From: Ambrosia x helenae
Taxonomy: Eukaryota; Streptophyta; Magnoliopsida; Asterales; Asteraceae
Length of the DNA: 64,000 bases
NCBI GenBank assembly: GCA_030844895.1
Contig: CM061224.1
Location: 3,249,591 to 3,313,590 of the forward strand
Direction: 5' to 3'
Shown here: positions 1-12,239 of the stretch, in pieces
How the letters are laid out: each line of letters begins with the position of its first letter
Position numbering within the stretch: the first letter of the stretch is position 1
Made by a program: the position numbers and the translations under genes
Notes under the pieces: generated by a model
What the model was told of the DNA's origin: nothing
The model's database searches: none
Seen by the model: only the letters and a program-made list of their open reading frames with translations

Positions 1-32
1 ATTAATATATGGGGTTTGTTTAGGTTCACTAA

Positions 33-330
33 GGGGCTGTTTGGTAGCCTCTTAATGAGGCTCTTAACCATTCAGCGCTGAATGATTCAGCATTCAGTGT
101 GTTTGTTTCAGCTTCTGAATGGAATTGTTAAGTCTGAATCATTAAGATTTGGGATGTTGCTGAACCATTAAGCACTGAACTATTAAGCACTGAACTAGAC
201 TAAACCTTAATGAGGCTCCCCTACTAACGTGGGACAAGAAAACTAACCATTAAGAGGTCCAACTTAATGATTCAGCGCTTAACTATTCAGACCTCTTAAT
301 AATTCAGCACTTAATCAACCAAACAACCCC
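33..330. mobile_element. Tourist-like MITE (PIF/Harbinger type)
   Basis: A 298-bp element with inverted ends: it starts GGGGCTGTTTGG and ends CCAAACAACCCC. It is flanked by the 3-bp duplication TAA (30-32 and 331-333), the target-site signature of PIF/Harbinger elements. The interior repeats a motif like CTTAATGATTCAGC in both orientations. It has no coding capacity. Confidence 0.85.
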
Positions 331-333
331 TAA

Positions 334-960
334 TTCAACCTACCAACCCGTCAAGCCTACACGATTATCAACCATACTCTAGACGGTTGATGACACGGTT
401 AACTCATGCTCCTTCTACATCACTCAACCATTTTTTTTTAATTTGACCAATTTTCATTTTTTTTCCCGAACTATGTGGCTGATAATTTATATTTTTGAAA
501 GCTCAAATTAGTCGCTTATGTGGGAGTATTCTCGAATGGCTTGAGCAATTTAAATTGAAAACTTATGCCGGTTTCTAGTGAAGTCTTCCATTTATTCATG
601 TTATTGCATATTCAAGTGATATATCATAATACTTCTTCTTTATACTTCAAATTTTTAATACACAAAAAGTTACAAACTCTGATAAGTTTTATAACATCAA
701 ATCAATCTTAATGTGTTGAACCTTTTCTAAGATAAATATCTTTTTTATAAAAAAAGAACTAGTTAAATGACAATTATAACTTTTAGCATTTCTCATCAAA
801 CTTCAACGATCTTACATCTTTATTTAATATTTAATTCGGGTTCTCATAAAGACATGTTTTAATTACAAACCTTGAAAGTAGAATGATCGAATCACCTAAA
901 AACTTTGGTCAAATTTATAGAATTAACTTTTTTTTAAATTGATTTATATTAAGGGCATTT
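334..960. other. AT-rich spacer, no feature seen
   Basis: No coding region, inverted repeat or tandem array is visible; only T and A runs. Confidence 0.6.
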
Positions 961-964
961 GGTC

Positions 965-1212
965 AAATTTAATTCGGCTTTCCAAACTGCCTACCCAGCC
1001 ACAAAACCCGAATCCCGGAGTCCCACCAACAGGGATACTTCAGTAAGGTCAACGCACGCATGCTTACTTTGCGCCCATCCAAACACAAGAACGTCCGCTG
1101 GCCTCAAGGTGGACTGCCCGTCAAGAAATTCACGGGAGCTTCTTTTTTGGCTGAAATCATTGCCCTTCGTAACACATCCCATAGAACATCTCTAACCAGG
1201 TCATGTCTGTAT
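965..1212 (-). pseudogene. Reverse-transcriptase-like pseudogene, 3' part
   Basis: On the minus strand this encodes a segment with KHACVDLTEVSLLVGLRDSG, closely matching the segment at 11876-11930. I recognise it as the C-terminal region of a reverse-transcriptase-like protein family widespread in plant genomes. Frames shift near 1100, and a stop replaces a Gln codon near 1000, so it is dead. It is the downstream half of the gene cut by the LTR element at 1213-7008; the upstream half is at 7009-7262. Homology stops near 965. Confidence 0.75.
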
Positions 1213-2099
1213 TGTCAAGAAACGTGATATCGAACACATAAAACTCGGTTTTATTATCCCAAACCAAATCGTTTAAACCCTGAACATACAAAGACCCTTA
1301 AAATACAAGGAAATACCATATCAACCTAAACCAACAGACACTACACTCAAACGATTACAAAACCAGACCTCACACGTCTAGATTAAAACTGAGAATAACA
1401 CAAAAAACAACACTTATCTGTTTATACTCAACCCTAGACAAGATCTGTAATCAAGAGAGTCTGAACGATTGATTAGATAACAAGAACAATAATAGTCTTC
1501 TCTGGATCAATATATGAAAATGATGAAACCCTAATCGCCCTGGAACTGATACTTGAAAGATGGGATAGATGAGAGAATCTGGAAGGTGTGAAGTGAGACA
1601 CTAAAAGAAAATAATGAACCACCAAACTGAAGAAAGAGAAAACACAATGAATATATACTCGTCTCACAAATACTTCTCTCAAGATGAATGGACGGCTAGG
1701 ATTAGAGATGAGAAGACTGATCAATGGCTCATGATAAGTGTGTTTCTTTGACGGGGATCGCCAACGTGGCAAAGCCCAGCTGATGGGCTACCAATGGGCC
1801 AAGAGCCACCTGATTAAGTCTATAAGCCCACAACACTTTATAATAAACATGGGCTCTTTTATGTAACATAAATGGATCCAGTCACTATACTTATCTTGAC
1901 CACTCGAACATAGCATACGACCTCCTTAGCCTGATCACTCGAACTCAACACCAGCATCAACCTTCAGTATCCAAGACCAGACGAGCCTAGTAGCTATCAG
2001 CATCCACACTTTGATCTGCACAAATCTTATGCAACATATTTAAATACAAATCAAGTAACATGGATATTATAATTGTAAGACCAATGTATTATTTCAACA
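1213..2099 (-). repeat. 3' LTR of the non-autonomous element
   Basis: 887 bp, near-identical to 6122-7008 (differences seen near positions 1501, 1654 and 1665). Ends are TG/CA in element orientation. A TATA-like run at 1651-1658 reads correctly on the minus strand for an LTR promoter. Confidence 0.95.
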
Positions 2100-2113
2100 C
2101 GCCCCCTCAATTT
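2100..2113 (-). other. Polypurine tract
   Basis: On the minus strand this reads as AAATTGAGGGGGCG directly before the 3' LTR, the usual primer for plus-strand DNA synthesis in plant LTR elements. Confidence 0.8.
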
Positions 2114-5100
2114 TAATATCCAAATGGGTTAAAGAAATTAATCAGATTACATACCTATTACACATGTCCAAGTTGACCAACAAAAAATCCTTTGGTCATC
2201 AAATCAGTTAATCATTTTTCAAACTTTATAGAACAAAGAACATGTTAATTAACAACAAGTGTAGTAGAATCCTAATAGACAAAAAAGATAGATGATATGA
2301 TAAAACCAAAAAATACCACTGCAAATACTAAGTTGGTTATGTCGTCAATAATTTCACATGTAGCAGCACATATGGTACGACATTCAGTTTTTTTTTAGCT
2401 GAACATCATGAAACTATAAGCTGCCCCTTTTTTTTTGTTTTTCCAAGTTTCTTAAGGGATTCCAAAAAAATACAAAACACTTTCCCAACCATGATTATGC
2501 ATATACCAGAAAATACTAAAAACTCGAAATGAATAAAAACAATAAAATCAAGTCTAAACCAAACAACAACTCTCAACCACAGCAGATCATCAACCAGATG
2601 ACCTGCTTACAATCTCTCAAACGCTTACAAAAGATACACGATCTATGTTAGATTAACCAAAATCTAACCAAGCGAGAGATTTTTAATCAATAAAAAAAAT
2701 CTTACTAGATGATTCTCAAAAACTTGAGAAAAAGAAGACTGACTTTAAAAATTATATAGAATATGAATTATCATGACTGATAACCAACAAATATATCATT
2801 TCATCAGTTTTAATGAATTCAGTATCTAGAATACTGAAAATGTTTACAAATTCCTAGATCCCTTAAAGAACACTTGGATTTAAAAGAACATCTTTTTCAA
2901 AAAAAAAAATTATGATTACATATGACCAACTTTGTATACATATAAAAAATAGTAAAACAGTCCTTTACAGCCAATACATGACGACAACTTAGAATAAAGC
3001 TAGTTCAAATAGACCACAAAAGACTTTAAAAAAACATTTTGATTAATCCAATATCTCTCAACAACATGACTAGACCTACGAACTAACATAAACAATGATA
3101 ATCAACTAGAAGATCAAAAATATTAGAACAAACCCAGCCATGAATGTGTCTAACAAAAAGAATTTTAAGAACACGTATTTGAGAGTGAACTAAATCACAC
3201 AACTCAGTTATAAACCTGTCAACAAGGCATACAATAGACTATAAAACAAACACACATGTTTCGATTAACACACAATCACACGATCATCAATCAGAAACAT
3301 GCAAGACAAACTAGATTCATGTTGATAAAACCTTGTAAAGAATGAAAACACTCATTTGATTTAACCAAAAAAATTTTAAATTTTGCTAATTCAAATATTT
3401 ACAATCTTCATAGACAACAATAACCATACAAACTGAATCACATGATTCTAAAAAAACATGTAAGCACACTACAGCCTAAACAAAATCTGATAACACTCAA
3501 AATCACAAGACTTCAAATACCAGACTACATTCTTCCACACAGAAGAACACACACAAGGCTGCAACACCTATAAGATGTACAATACTAAGAGAAACCAACC
3601 GGTACCCCTTACAATCTCTTCTATAACCCCTACGGTACAAATCATCAACAAGACGAAAAACCAAGAAACACTAACATGATCCAACGGAATTCCTAATTCT
3701 ACAACTAGTAGATTTTATTCAAGAATCCTAGATCTAGTGCCAATACCAGAGATAACAAGAGAAGAGATACAAATTGAAACACACAAGTTGCCAAATTAAA
3801 ACAACATGTTCTAATACCAGAATTATCAACCAAAACCATCTAATTGAATAACACAAATCACACGATTTTCCAATTAGAAAGACATCCCACAAAGGAGTAA
3901 ACAGGGCTGACAACAAGAATACAAGAATACCCTTGACAACAAGTATTCAAAACAAGCCAAATAATAGACTACAAAACACAGCCAAACAAAATAAGATTGA
4001 ACACAAAATCACACGATTTTTCAATCAGACAATATTCTCATACGAGAAAAAACATACAAGGCTGTCAAAAAACACGTAAGGACTTGAGAAGAACTTAAAG
4101 ACAATTTTGCATTGATAAAAAAAACTTTTACAACTTTTCAAGAAACATATCAAAAGAAAACTTGTAAAGAACATAAAGACTATTTTGAATCAATTCGCAA
4201 AAAACTTCCCAACCAATACTCAACAAATATTGAATCACAAGATTCAACACACAAGTCTCATAACAATAAGAATCTTAAATCATGACTCCATCAGACAATA
4301 AAGACACAGCCAGACAAAATACTGATTGAACACAAAAAAACATACGTTTTGCAATCAGAAAATCTCACAAGAGACAACATATACGGCTGTTAAAAAAAAT
4401 ATAATCTTGACATCAGCTGGTTAAAATATGTCTACCACATGGTTCGACTAACCAAACAACAAGATTATACAGACAACATACATGTTAAACAAAACCATCA
4501 TGACACGAGTTTACTTTACATAAAAACTCATCAAGATACAGTCAAGGCTGATATTATAAAAAAATACCACACGATACTTAACTAGTAAACGAAGTTACAA
4601 GAGTTTTAGAACAATAAGCTTGAAATGCTACAACTAGTAACATAAAACAAACAAGTCATCAACATAGGACAATGTTCTGAACATTTAAATCACATGATTT
4701 ACACAACTTTTAATTCAGACCACGTCAAAATTTGAATTCATGTCAAAGACAAACTTCCGATTAAAAAAACCTCTTTTTTACCATGAATCAAACAAGAACT
4801 AACAATGTTTACTCAACAAGATTGGTAAAACACCTTCTCAACATGCTCGACCAAAGACTCAAGACAATGAATCTATAACAAGAGCACAGATAAAACAACA
4901 GTCAACCGCATAAAGCAGGGTAACAACACAACAAATTCAGATTAGAACATACTTTTTCAGATTTCACACATGCTTTATCAATAAAAAACTCAACTTATTT
5001 TTCCTTGAAAAGCTAATGACATAGTATTTGACCACATTTGAATAGTTCTCATACACTTTAAGTTTATCAGACTTTATAGTCAAGTTTCAAGCAACAGATA

Positions 5101-6108
5101 AACAATAGCAAACCTTTCAAGTCACATACAATCATAGCAAAAAATAACAAGAAAAACAGAATTAATGAAGCCAAATATTATCATACTCAGCAACAACAAC
5201 CAAAATAAGATACTGAACCCAAAACCAAATAAACCGGCGAAGCCAAGCCAGGGACCAGTTCAGTGGTTCATCACTCAAAGGTGCCACCGCAGGCCTTAAC
5301 TTGGGAGCCACTTAGACCTAGACCAATCCTAGTGAATAACAACTAAGACTCAATCAAATGCCGGTCCATCTAACCCGGTTCCAGACGCCTAGACACAAAT
5401 AATACATTAAAATTAAGGAGAGTTAGAAAGATATCACCGTGGGGTTTGCCCAAGTTAGGGTTCGCCTAACAACAACTCACAGCCTGTAACCTTTACTTAT
5501 GACTACAAAGCTGTGAGGCAAAAGAGTATGCACTCCAAATCCAGATATAGCCACAAGGTGTAAAGATCTACCAACCAACTTCCAGACGACTCCATCACAG
5601 CAGTCCTTTCTCCTCACAATTACTTGATGATCAACGGCTTCAATAGTAACAATCACAAACAAGTCGAAGTATCCTAAACCAAGAACACTCAACCAGATCT
5701 ATGAACAAGATCAGATCCCTAACCGCTCAAGACGATTCAGACACCACAATCTGACCCAGAGACTGACTAAGAAACGCAACAGATAAGACAGACAAAAAAC
5801 TCGAATCAGACCTAACCAGAGACGAACCAGACGACTTAAACAGATCTTATTCAACTGTCTTTTCTCAACTCAAGGACAATGTCTATAAAACCAACCAAGA
5901 TCATTGACACATAGCACAACGGAACGAAAGCCACAACTCAACAGATCTAATCGGACATCTGAAAACGTCACCAAGAATAATTTCAGATCTGAACCAGACC
6001 TAGACGACACAAACCCAAAGAGGACCAGATCTCACAGATCAACAAATAACCACGATCCATTGAAAAGAAAAAAACACAGCGGAAAAAACGACTGAATATC
6101 AAGCCAAT
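2114..6108 (-). other. Non-coding interior of the LTR element
   Basis: About 4 kb with no gag, protease, integrase or reverse-transcriptase reading frame on either strand; no open frame exceeds about 70 codons. The plus strand is very A-rich (T-rich in element sense). A motif close to AATCACACGATT recurs near 3275, 3850, 4010 and 4340, often followed by CAATCAG and a GGCTG word, suggesting degenerate internal repeats. The part next to the 5' LTR (5200-6108) is less biased and could be a leader. Confidence 0.8.
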
Positions 6109-6121
6109 GGCTCTGATACCA
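6109..6121 (-). other. Primer-binding site (initiator Met tRNA)
   Basis: On the minus strand this reads TGGTATCAGAGCC, the classic plant initiator-Met tRNA primer site, starting at the first base after the 5' LTR. It fixes the element's orientation. Confidence 0.93.
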
Positions 6122-7008
6122 TGTCAAGAAACGTGATATCGAACACATAAAACTCGGTTTTATTATCCCAAACCAAATCGTTTAAACCCTGAACATACAA
6201 AGACCCTTAAAATACAAGGAAATACCATATCAACCTAAACCAACAGACACTACACTCAAACGATTACAAAACCAGACCTCACACGTCTAGATTAAAACTG
6301 AGAATAACACAAAAAACAACACTTATCTGTTTATACTCAACCCTAGACAAGATCTGTAATCAAGAGAGTCTGAACGATTGATTAGATAACAAGAACAATA
6401 ATAGTCTTCTTTGGATCAATATATGAAAATGATGAAACCCTAATCGCCCTGGAACTGATACTTGAAAGATGGGATAGATGAGAGAATCTGGAAGGTGTGA
6501 AGTGAGACACTAAAAGAAAATAATGAACCACCAAACTGAAGAAAGAGAAAACACAATGAATATATACTCGTCCCACAAATACTTATCTCAAGATGAATGG
6601 ACGGCTAGGATTAGAGATGAGAAGACTGATCAATGGCTCATGATAAGTGTGTTTCTTTGACGGGGATCGCCAACGTGGCAAAGCCCAGCTGATGGGCTAC
6701 CAATGGGCCAAGAGCCACCTGATTAAGTCTATAAGCCCACAACACTTTATAATAAACATGGGCTCTTTTATGTAACATAAATGGATCCAGTCACTATACT
6801 TATCTTGACCACTCGAACATAGCATACGACCTCCTTAGCCTGATCACTCGAACTCAACACCAGCATCAACCTTCAGTATCCAAGACCAGACGAGCCTAGT
6901 AGCTATCAGCATCCACACTTTGATCTGCACAAATCTTATGCAACATATTTAAATACAAATCAAGTAACATGGATATTATAATTGTAAGACCAATGTATTA
7001 TTTCAACA
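6122..7008 (-). repeat. 5' LTR of the non-autonomous element
   Basis: 887 bp, partner of 1213-2099. A TATA-like run near 6560-6568 matches the one in the other copy. Confidence 0.95.
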
Positions 7009-7262
7009 TGTATTTAAAGCCTGACAACTCCTTACAATGTAGGGCGTGTTCTCCAAACTTGTCCAAGCGTGCTTTTTTACAGATCGGACACGGTTCGTCG
7101 ACGGGGAACATGGGAATCATCAGTCAGTATTTGAGGACCGCCCGATATTCGATAGCCGGCATATGTTGCCCGAGTTCGTCAATTGGGAGTGTAGTGAGGA
7201 AATCTTAAGCATGAGCCTCTTTGAGGCATTCAACTTGTTATTTGAGGATCGCCCGAATTAAC
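7009..7262 (-). pseudogene. Reverse-transcriptase-like pseudogene, 5' part
   Basis: The minus strand encodes the family segment containing LPIDELGQHMPAIEYRAVLKY followed by a CPICKK zinc-ribbon-like patch, matching 11490-11690. It runs directly into the LTR element. Across the TGTAT duplication the codons join in frame (conserved GFKYRH stretch), so the element entered this sequence cleanly. At least one stop is present. The rest of the gene upstream of 7262 is missing. Confidence 0.75.
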
Positions 7263-8045
7263 TTTGTATCAAAGTTAAACTTGTTATTGTGTTCACACAT
7301 GATATGGCCGATCCAAGGTCAAGAAATCCATCGACTATGGCTCTTCTCCTTTTTTATGTTGTAAAACTTATTAGTTTTTGATTTTATAAACCCTAAAGTT
7401 GTTATATGTGAGCCAACTTAGTCAAACTTTGCATCATTTCCAATTTTAGAAAGTGATTTTATAAAAATAAGAAAATAAGCTCCCAACATGAACATGCATG
7501 TGACTACTAACCATCACATAACATGCATGTGATCGACGACCCATGAGGTAAGCAATGCGAAGTTACTTTCCATTCCATACGGAATGAATTTGGTTGGTCA
7601 AAGTATGTGGTCAAAAGTGGAAGTTGCTTGTGACTTAAGAAGCATTAATGAAAATTGACCAATATACAAGGGATATTTATGTAAATAACCAAAAAGATAT
7701 TGACTATACTCCAAACGACAAGCTGCTTTTTAAAGGTGCTTTACCAATAATCACATGCCATGTTTACTCGTTATCTCTAAACAAAATAATAGAAACTCGC
7801 GTTGGCTGATCCACCTCACATGTTACAAGAATGTATATGTATATTTTTGTGCTTCTTATACTATAAAAAGAATAACAATAGAATAACAATATTAGGATTT
7901 CATAGTATCAAGTTATTGTAACTTGGAAACCAAGTTCATTTGAAATGTGTGGTGTTTAATCATAAACAAGGTTGCAAATGAATTAGATAGAATTAGACGT
8001 TTAGCGAATCGTTTGTAAACAATTTGACAAAAGTTTGCTTATGGT
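7263..8045. other. Spacer without recognised features
   Basis: AT-rich sequence. A short ACATGCATGTGA word repeats near 7490-7535. Nothing codes. Confidence 0.5.
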
Positions 8046-8049
8046 TACT

Positions 8050-8215
8050 TGTTTAAAACCTGACCCCCCCCCCCCCCACTCGCTCGAAGGCACGACGATA
8101 AAAAAAATCAGTAAAACACTAAAACCCAGTGGGATTAAGGATCGAACCTGACACCTCAATGAAACTAGGCACTACTTATCATTTCCCATGCCACTCCACC
8201 GTAACTCCACAAGGG
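8050..8215 (-). mobile_element. tRNA-derived SINE-like repeat
   Basis: The minus strand carries a pol III box B (GGTTCGATCC, plus-strand GGATCGAACC near 8141) and a tRNA-like head. The body matches the sequence at about 35160-35290 (shared CGAAGGCACGAC and CGAACCTGACAC words). A C-run at 8064-8079 lies at the tail side. No clear target duplication was found, so the ends are approximate. Confidence 0.6.
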
Positions 8216-8370
8216 TGGGGATGAAATTAGGTGTCGTCTAATCCAAATATCGAACATAACCTAGTTTAATACCATACATTAATTTGCTGCATTAAAAATT
8301 TGTTGACACACTAAAAATCCTATCATATACCTAATTGATACCATTTTCTATATAATCGATACCATATGCC

Positions 8371-8550
8371 CATTGGCGAAGGATAAGAAGGGCCAGGGTC
8401 ACCCCTGTTTTCTGGCTCAGTGGTATAAATTTGCGATTTTCATAGGTAAATTGAGTCCGGGTTGAGTTCGGCCCCCACCGATTTGCCACTACCGATCGAA
8501 AAAAAATTGAGTCCGGCCCCCACTGATTCCGAAACCAAGCTTCGCCACTG
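8371..8550. mobile_element. hAT-like MITE
   Basis: 180 bp with ends CATTGGCGAAGG and AAGCTTCGCCACTG (inverted, one mismatch in the first ten bases) and a perfect 8-bp target duplication CATATGCC (8363-8370 and 8551-8558), the hAT signature. It is non-coding. The same family occurs at 38592-38801. Confidence 0.88.
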
Positions 8551-8659
8551 CATATGCCTAGTTCAATCACGTATATTAAATATTGATGAATTAAAAAATC
8601 AGATCAAACTGTAACTTGCATCATAATTGAAATCTAATTCGATAACAAATACTAATTCG

Positions 8660-8660
<1 letters not shown>

Positions 8661-8707
<47 letters not shown>
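8661..8707. repeat. (ATA)n microsatellite
   Basis: About 15 perfect trinucleotide units, then an interrupted continuation to 8728. Confidence 0.95.
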
Positions 8708-8709
<2 letters not shown>

Positions 8710-8729
8710 TAATAATAATCATTATTATC

Positions 8730-10249
8730 GAATGTAACCTTGGAACACCGTTACTTTTATAAAACAAAGCAGAAATTAAGGAGTTTAAATCCATATACTA
8801 TTTCAATATGATAATTATCAATTCATCATGTTCTATTACCATATGAAATCCATCTTCATTGTCATCATTGATTTGGTTTGGAAGGTTTAAGGAGCGAGAG
8901 ACATAACCTTGTTAGGAAATGATCGCATGATAGATGAGAAAAAGTCGACATATAAAACCTATATAAGTTAGGCGATTAAAATGAGTGTTTTGCCCAAATG
9001 TGCTAGCCTGCTAGGCATGTGTTTAGTTGACTAAAAAATCTAATTGTGTTTGTGGTAAAGTCAAAAGTGCGTATACTGCAACAAAAAAAGAAACATAAAG
9101 GACATGCACTAAAACCTTTAAGCATAAAAGACGTGCATTTGAATGTAAATGTAAATTACGTGCACTGTAACTTTGTCTTAAATAAATAAATGGACATGAA
9201 GAATAAATTTCATCTAAATTAAAGGACATGAACAGCAGAACAGAAGTTGAGTGCGTTCAATTGCTTGTGTTTGTGAACAGTCAATGTTTGTTTATATTCG
9301 TTCATTTATGTCCTTAATGTTCACTCTTTTACGTTCGTCGATGTTCATTTAATTTGTTAAAGGTTTTCATACTTTTCTAAAATTTTATTTTTAGTTTATT
9401 ACAATAATATTTAAGCTTTTTTATACTTTCAATTTTTCGATAATGATGTCAAGTTCTGAAGTTCATATTTTTATTTTGGGTGATAATGTCTGTTTGTGTT
9501 CATTTGTTCGCTAATGTCTATTTGTCTTTGTTTATGTTTGTATGGGTTCATCATGGTAATATTAAACGAACACAAACAAAACAAAACAAAATAAACCAAT
9601 TCTTTAATGACCGACCACGCATACAAATTTTTATGTGGTTATGTGTTTATGAACCGTTTGCATATTCGATATGAGCTAAACAAAAAAAAAAAGACACACT
9701 ACCTTCTTCTTCATCCTCCTCAGGTAAACACATGTCTACACCCATCTTCTTGGAAGGTTCATTCGGGTGGCAACAAGCTCAACCACCACCGTCAACCACT
9801 AGCTCCGCCAACGTACCAGCGATCACTAGATCTGCCACCATATAAGCTCAAACTTTGCCACCGTTAACCACCAGATTCATCATCCATCAACCACTACCGT
9901 AGAAATCATGTAATGTGCGTAATTATTGCGGACCATATACTCTCACCCACATTCCACATGTCGCATTCTGGTGGCTGTACATTACTTTCACTCTGTATAA
10001 TAACTCGACTTTGTGTGCGCAAGTGTTTATGACTTCTTCTTAATAGCTTTAATAGTTTATCGTTTTACTGTTAAGGCCATAACTTGTTACAGCTCCACAA
10101 GGACACACGTGCATAAAAAGCTATATCATGTAAATACTTGTACAGGAAGAGTTTATACATTAGACTATAATTCTCTGTAATTATCTTAAATATTGGATTG
10201 GAAATTATGTATAGGTGTAATGGTGTATCAATAATAAAATGAAATAATT
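8730..10249. other. Spacer without recognised features
   Basis: AT-rich with GTT-rich words (for example TTTGTTTATGTTTG at 9520-9540). Short open frames lack any recognisable domain. Confidence 0.5.
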
Positions 10250-12215
10250 TACATGAAACCTGATAACGGGATCCGACCCATTGTAATAGGGTCATTTGGT
10301 GCAGACTGGTATCTAAAGTGGCTATGAGGAAGGTTGGTAAGGAAATGACTAAATATCTGGGGGACTTCCAATTTGGAGTGGGGACACCTAATGGGGCAAA
10401 GGCGGTGCTCCACAATGCGAACAAGTTCCTTAACTCCTTCCATGAAGACACTTCTTTGCTATGCTCACTGTGGATTTTTCAAACGGCCAAACGGGTTCAA
10501 CATGATCGACCGCTCTGCCTTTCTTCGAGAAGTTCTTCATCATTGTCCATCTATCTATTTGTGGGTCCAGTTCATATATGCCCAGCTAGCTAAGTTGTAT
10601 GTTGGTAATGATTGTATAGGGGCCACTATGGGGGTTCAACATAGGGACCCTTTAGGTCCCCTCCTTTTCGTCTTGGCACTACACCCTTTGGTTTTCTAGG
10701 TGCAGGAAAATTGTAACCTCCCATTTCATGCGTGGTACCTTGATGATGGGACGATTATTAGTGAGGCCACCGATGTTGCGAATGCTTTAGCCATCATCCG
10801 GAAGGAGGGCCATCCCTGGGGCTTCAACTGAATATTAAAAAATCTGAAGTTTTTTGTCGTCTTGTAATGGGGTGAAACTTAGGGACGGGCTTTTCCCCAG
10901 TGGGATTGGCAGGGCGGAGAGCCTCGCGCGTTATTGATCTTATGAAACTTTTGCCCTGCCTTAGGGATCCCCAGAGTGAACTCCTCATGCTCAGATCTTG
11001 TATGGGGGTCGCTAAATTACTTTTTGGTTTGCGTACATGCCAACCTGCCATAATGGATGAAGCGGTGTCATGTTTTGACAAGGGTTTGCGGGGAGCCATT
11101 GAAGACATAGTGGTATGTGGGGGTCCATTCTTTGGTGACCTACAGTGGCGACTAGCGTCCTTGCCGATGCGTTTGGAAGGATTAGGGCTCCTTTCAGCGA
11201 AAGATGTTAGGGTGTATGCTTTTGTGGCATCGCGAGCTTAGTCTTGGAATCTCAAAGACCACATCTTACGGAATAGCGGGGTTGTCAACATGGACTTGGA
11301 CTACGTGCAGGCCCTCGAAAAGCTAAATGAATGTCTCCTAGGTTTTGATATTGACAGTTTTTTTTATAAGGACACCCCCCCCCCCCAAAGCCTTAGAAAA
11401 CTTTGGCGAATGCCCTTTTTGGCAAAATCGCATAGAGCCTGAGTGAAGCTTTTGATTTGTCCCCCCCCCCCCCCCGCCAAAAGGTAGTTATTGAATGCTT
11501 GCAAAGCCCCCATGCCCAAGATTTCCTAAATGTTATCCCAATCGAAGGTTTGGGCCAAACCATGTATGAGGTTGAATACACGGCAATTCTTAAATATCGT
11601 TTGGTGATCCCCATGTACCATGAAGATGAGGTCTGTCCAATTTTCCGTAAGGCATGATTGGACAAATACTGGAAACACGCGGTTCACTGTAAGGAGTTGT
11701 CTAGTTTCAAATATAGGCATGACTAGGTCCGGGACATTCTTTGGGACATTTTAAGAAGGGCTGGGATCTCAGCCAAGAATGAGGCTCCTGTGAATTTCCT
11801 CTCGGGCCCCGTAGAAGGTAGATCCACCCTACGTCCAGCAGACCTGCTTGTCTTTAGGTGGGTCGGGGGAAACACGCTTGTGTCGACCTAACAGGTGTAT
11901 CTCCCCTGGTTGGTTTGAGGGATAGTGGTTTTGTAAAAGGGCAAGTGGTGCGAAAAGTAGAGGCGAAGAAAGTTGAGAAACATGCTAAAGCTTGTGAGGA
12001 GAACCAACACGTTTTTATACTCCTGGCATTTGATACCTTTGGCTCCTTGGCACCGGAAGCCATCTGTTTCCTGACCAGAGTTCAACGGGTTATTCATAGC
12101 AGTGTCTCGACTCCGGTGGGGGCATGGGTTCGTTTTTAGTAAGTTAGGGTTTGTCGTCCAGAAAGGGTGGTGGCGCAGCTTGTTGCCCGCCTGCCCGCTA
12201 TCTTAATGCAATTTT
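10250..12215 (+). pseudogene. Reverse-transcriptase-like gene, decayed copy
   Basis: Pieces in changing frames reproduce, in order, a plant reverse-transcriptase-like protein. These are a GIRPI start near 10265, YLGDFQFGVGTPNGA (10353), MGVQHRDPLGPLLF (10630; fingers/palm region), YLDDG (10738; the catalytic YxDD-type motif), the palm/thumb region (10900-11235), LQSPHAQDFLNVIP-IEGLGQ (11490) and the C-terminal KHACVDLTGVSPLVGLRDSG (11876), ending with AQLVARLPAI near 12180. Frameshifts and stops separate the pieces, and C-runs at 11376 and 11461 interrupt it. It is longer than the copy split by the LTR element at 965-7262. Its role is unknown to me; it is not a standard LINE or LTR pol. Confidence 0.8.
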
Positions 12216-12239
12216 TCGCGATTATGTGTGAGAATTTTT

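Larger units (their letters stand above)
1213..7008 (-). mobile_element. Young non-autonomous LTR retrotransposon
   Basis: A 5796-bp element with two 887-bp LTRs (1213-2099 and 6122-7008) beginning TG and ending CA in element orientation. Perfect 5-bp target duplications TGTAT lie at 1208-1212 and 7009-7013. The orientation is minus: a primer-binding site complementary to initiator-Met tRNA abuts the LTR at 6109-6121, and a purine tract abuts the other LTR at 2100-2113. By eye the LTRs differ at about three positions, so the insertion is very recent. The 4-kb interior has no gag or pol reading frame, so this is a LARD-like element that must have been mobilised in trans. The initiator-Met primer site is typical of copia elements, but the superfamily cannot be assigned without pol. 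Confidence 0.95.

Noticed and set aside
1473..1772. 99-codon minus-strand frame, repeated at 6382-6576
   Set aside because: It lies wholly inside the LTRs and shows no domain; chance frame.
5477..6095. Short frames in the LTR element interior
   Set aside because: At most 71 codons, with no gag-like or known domain.
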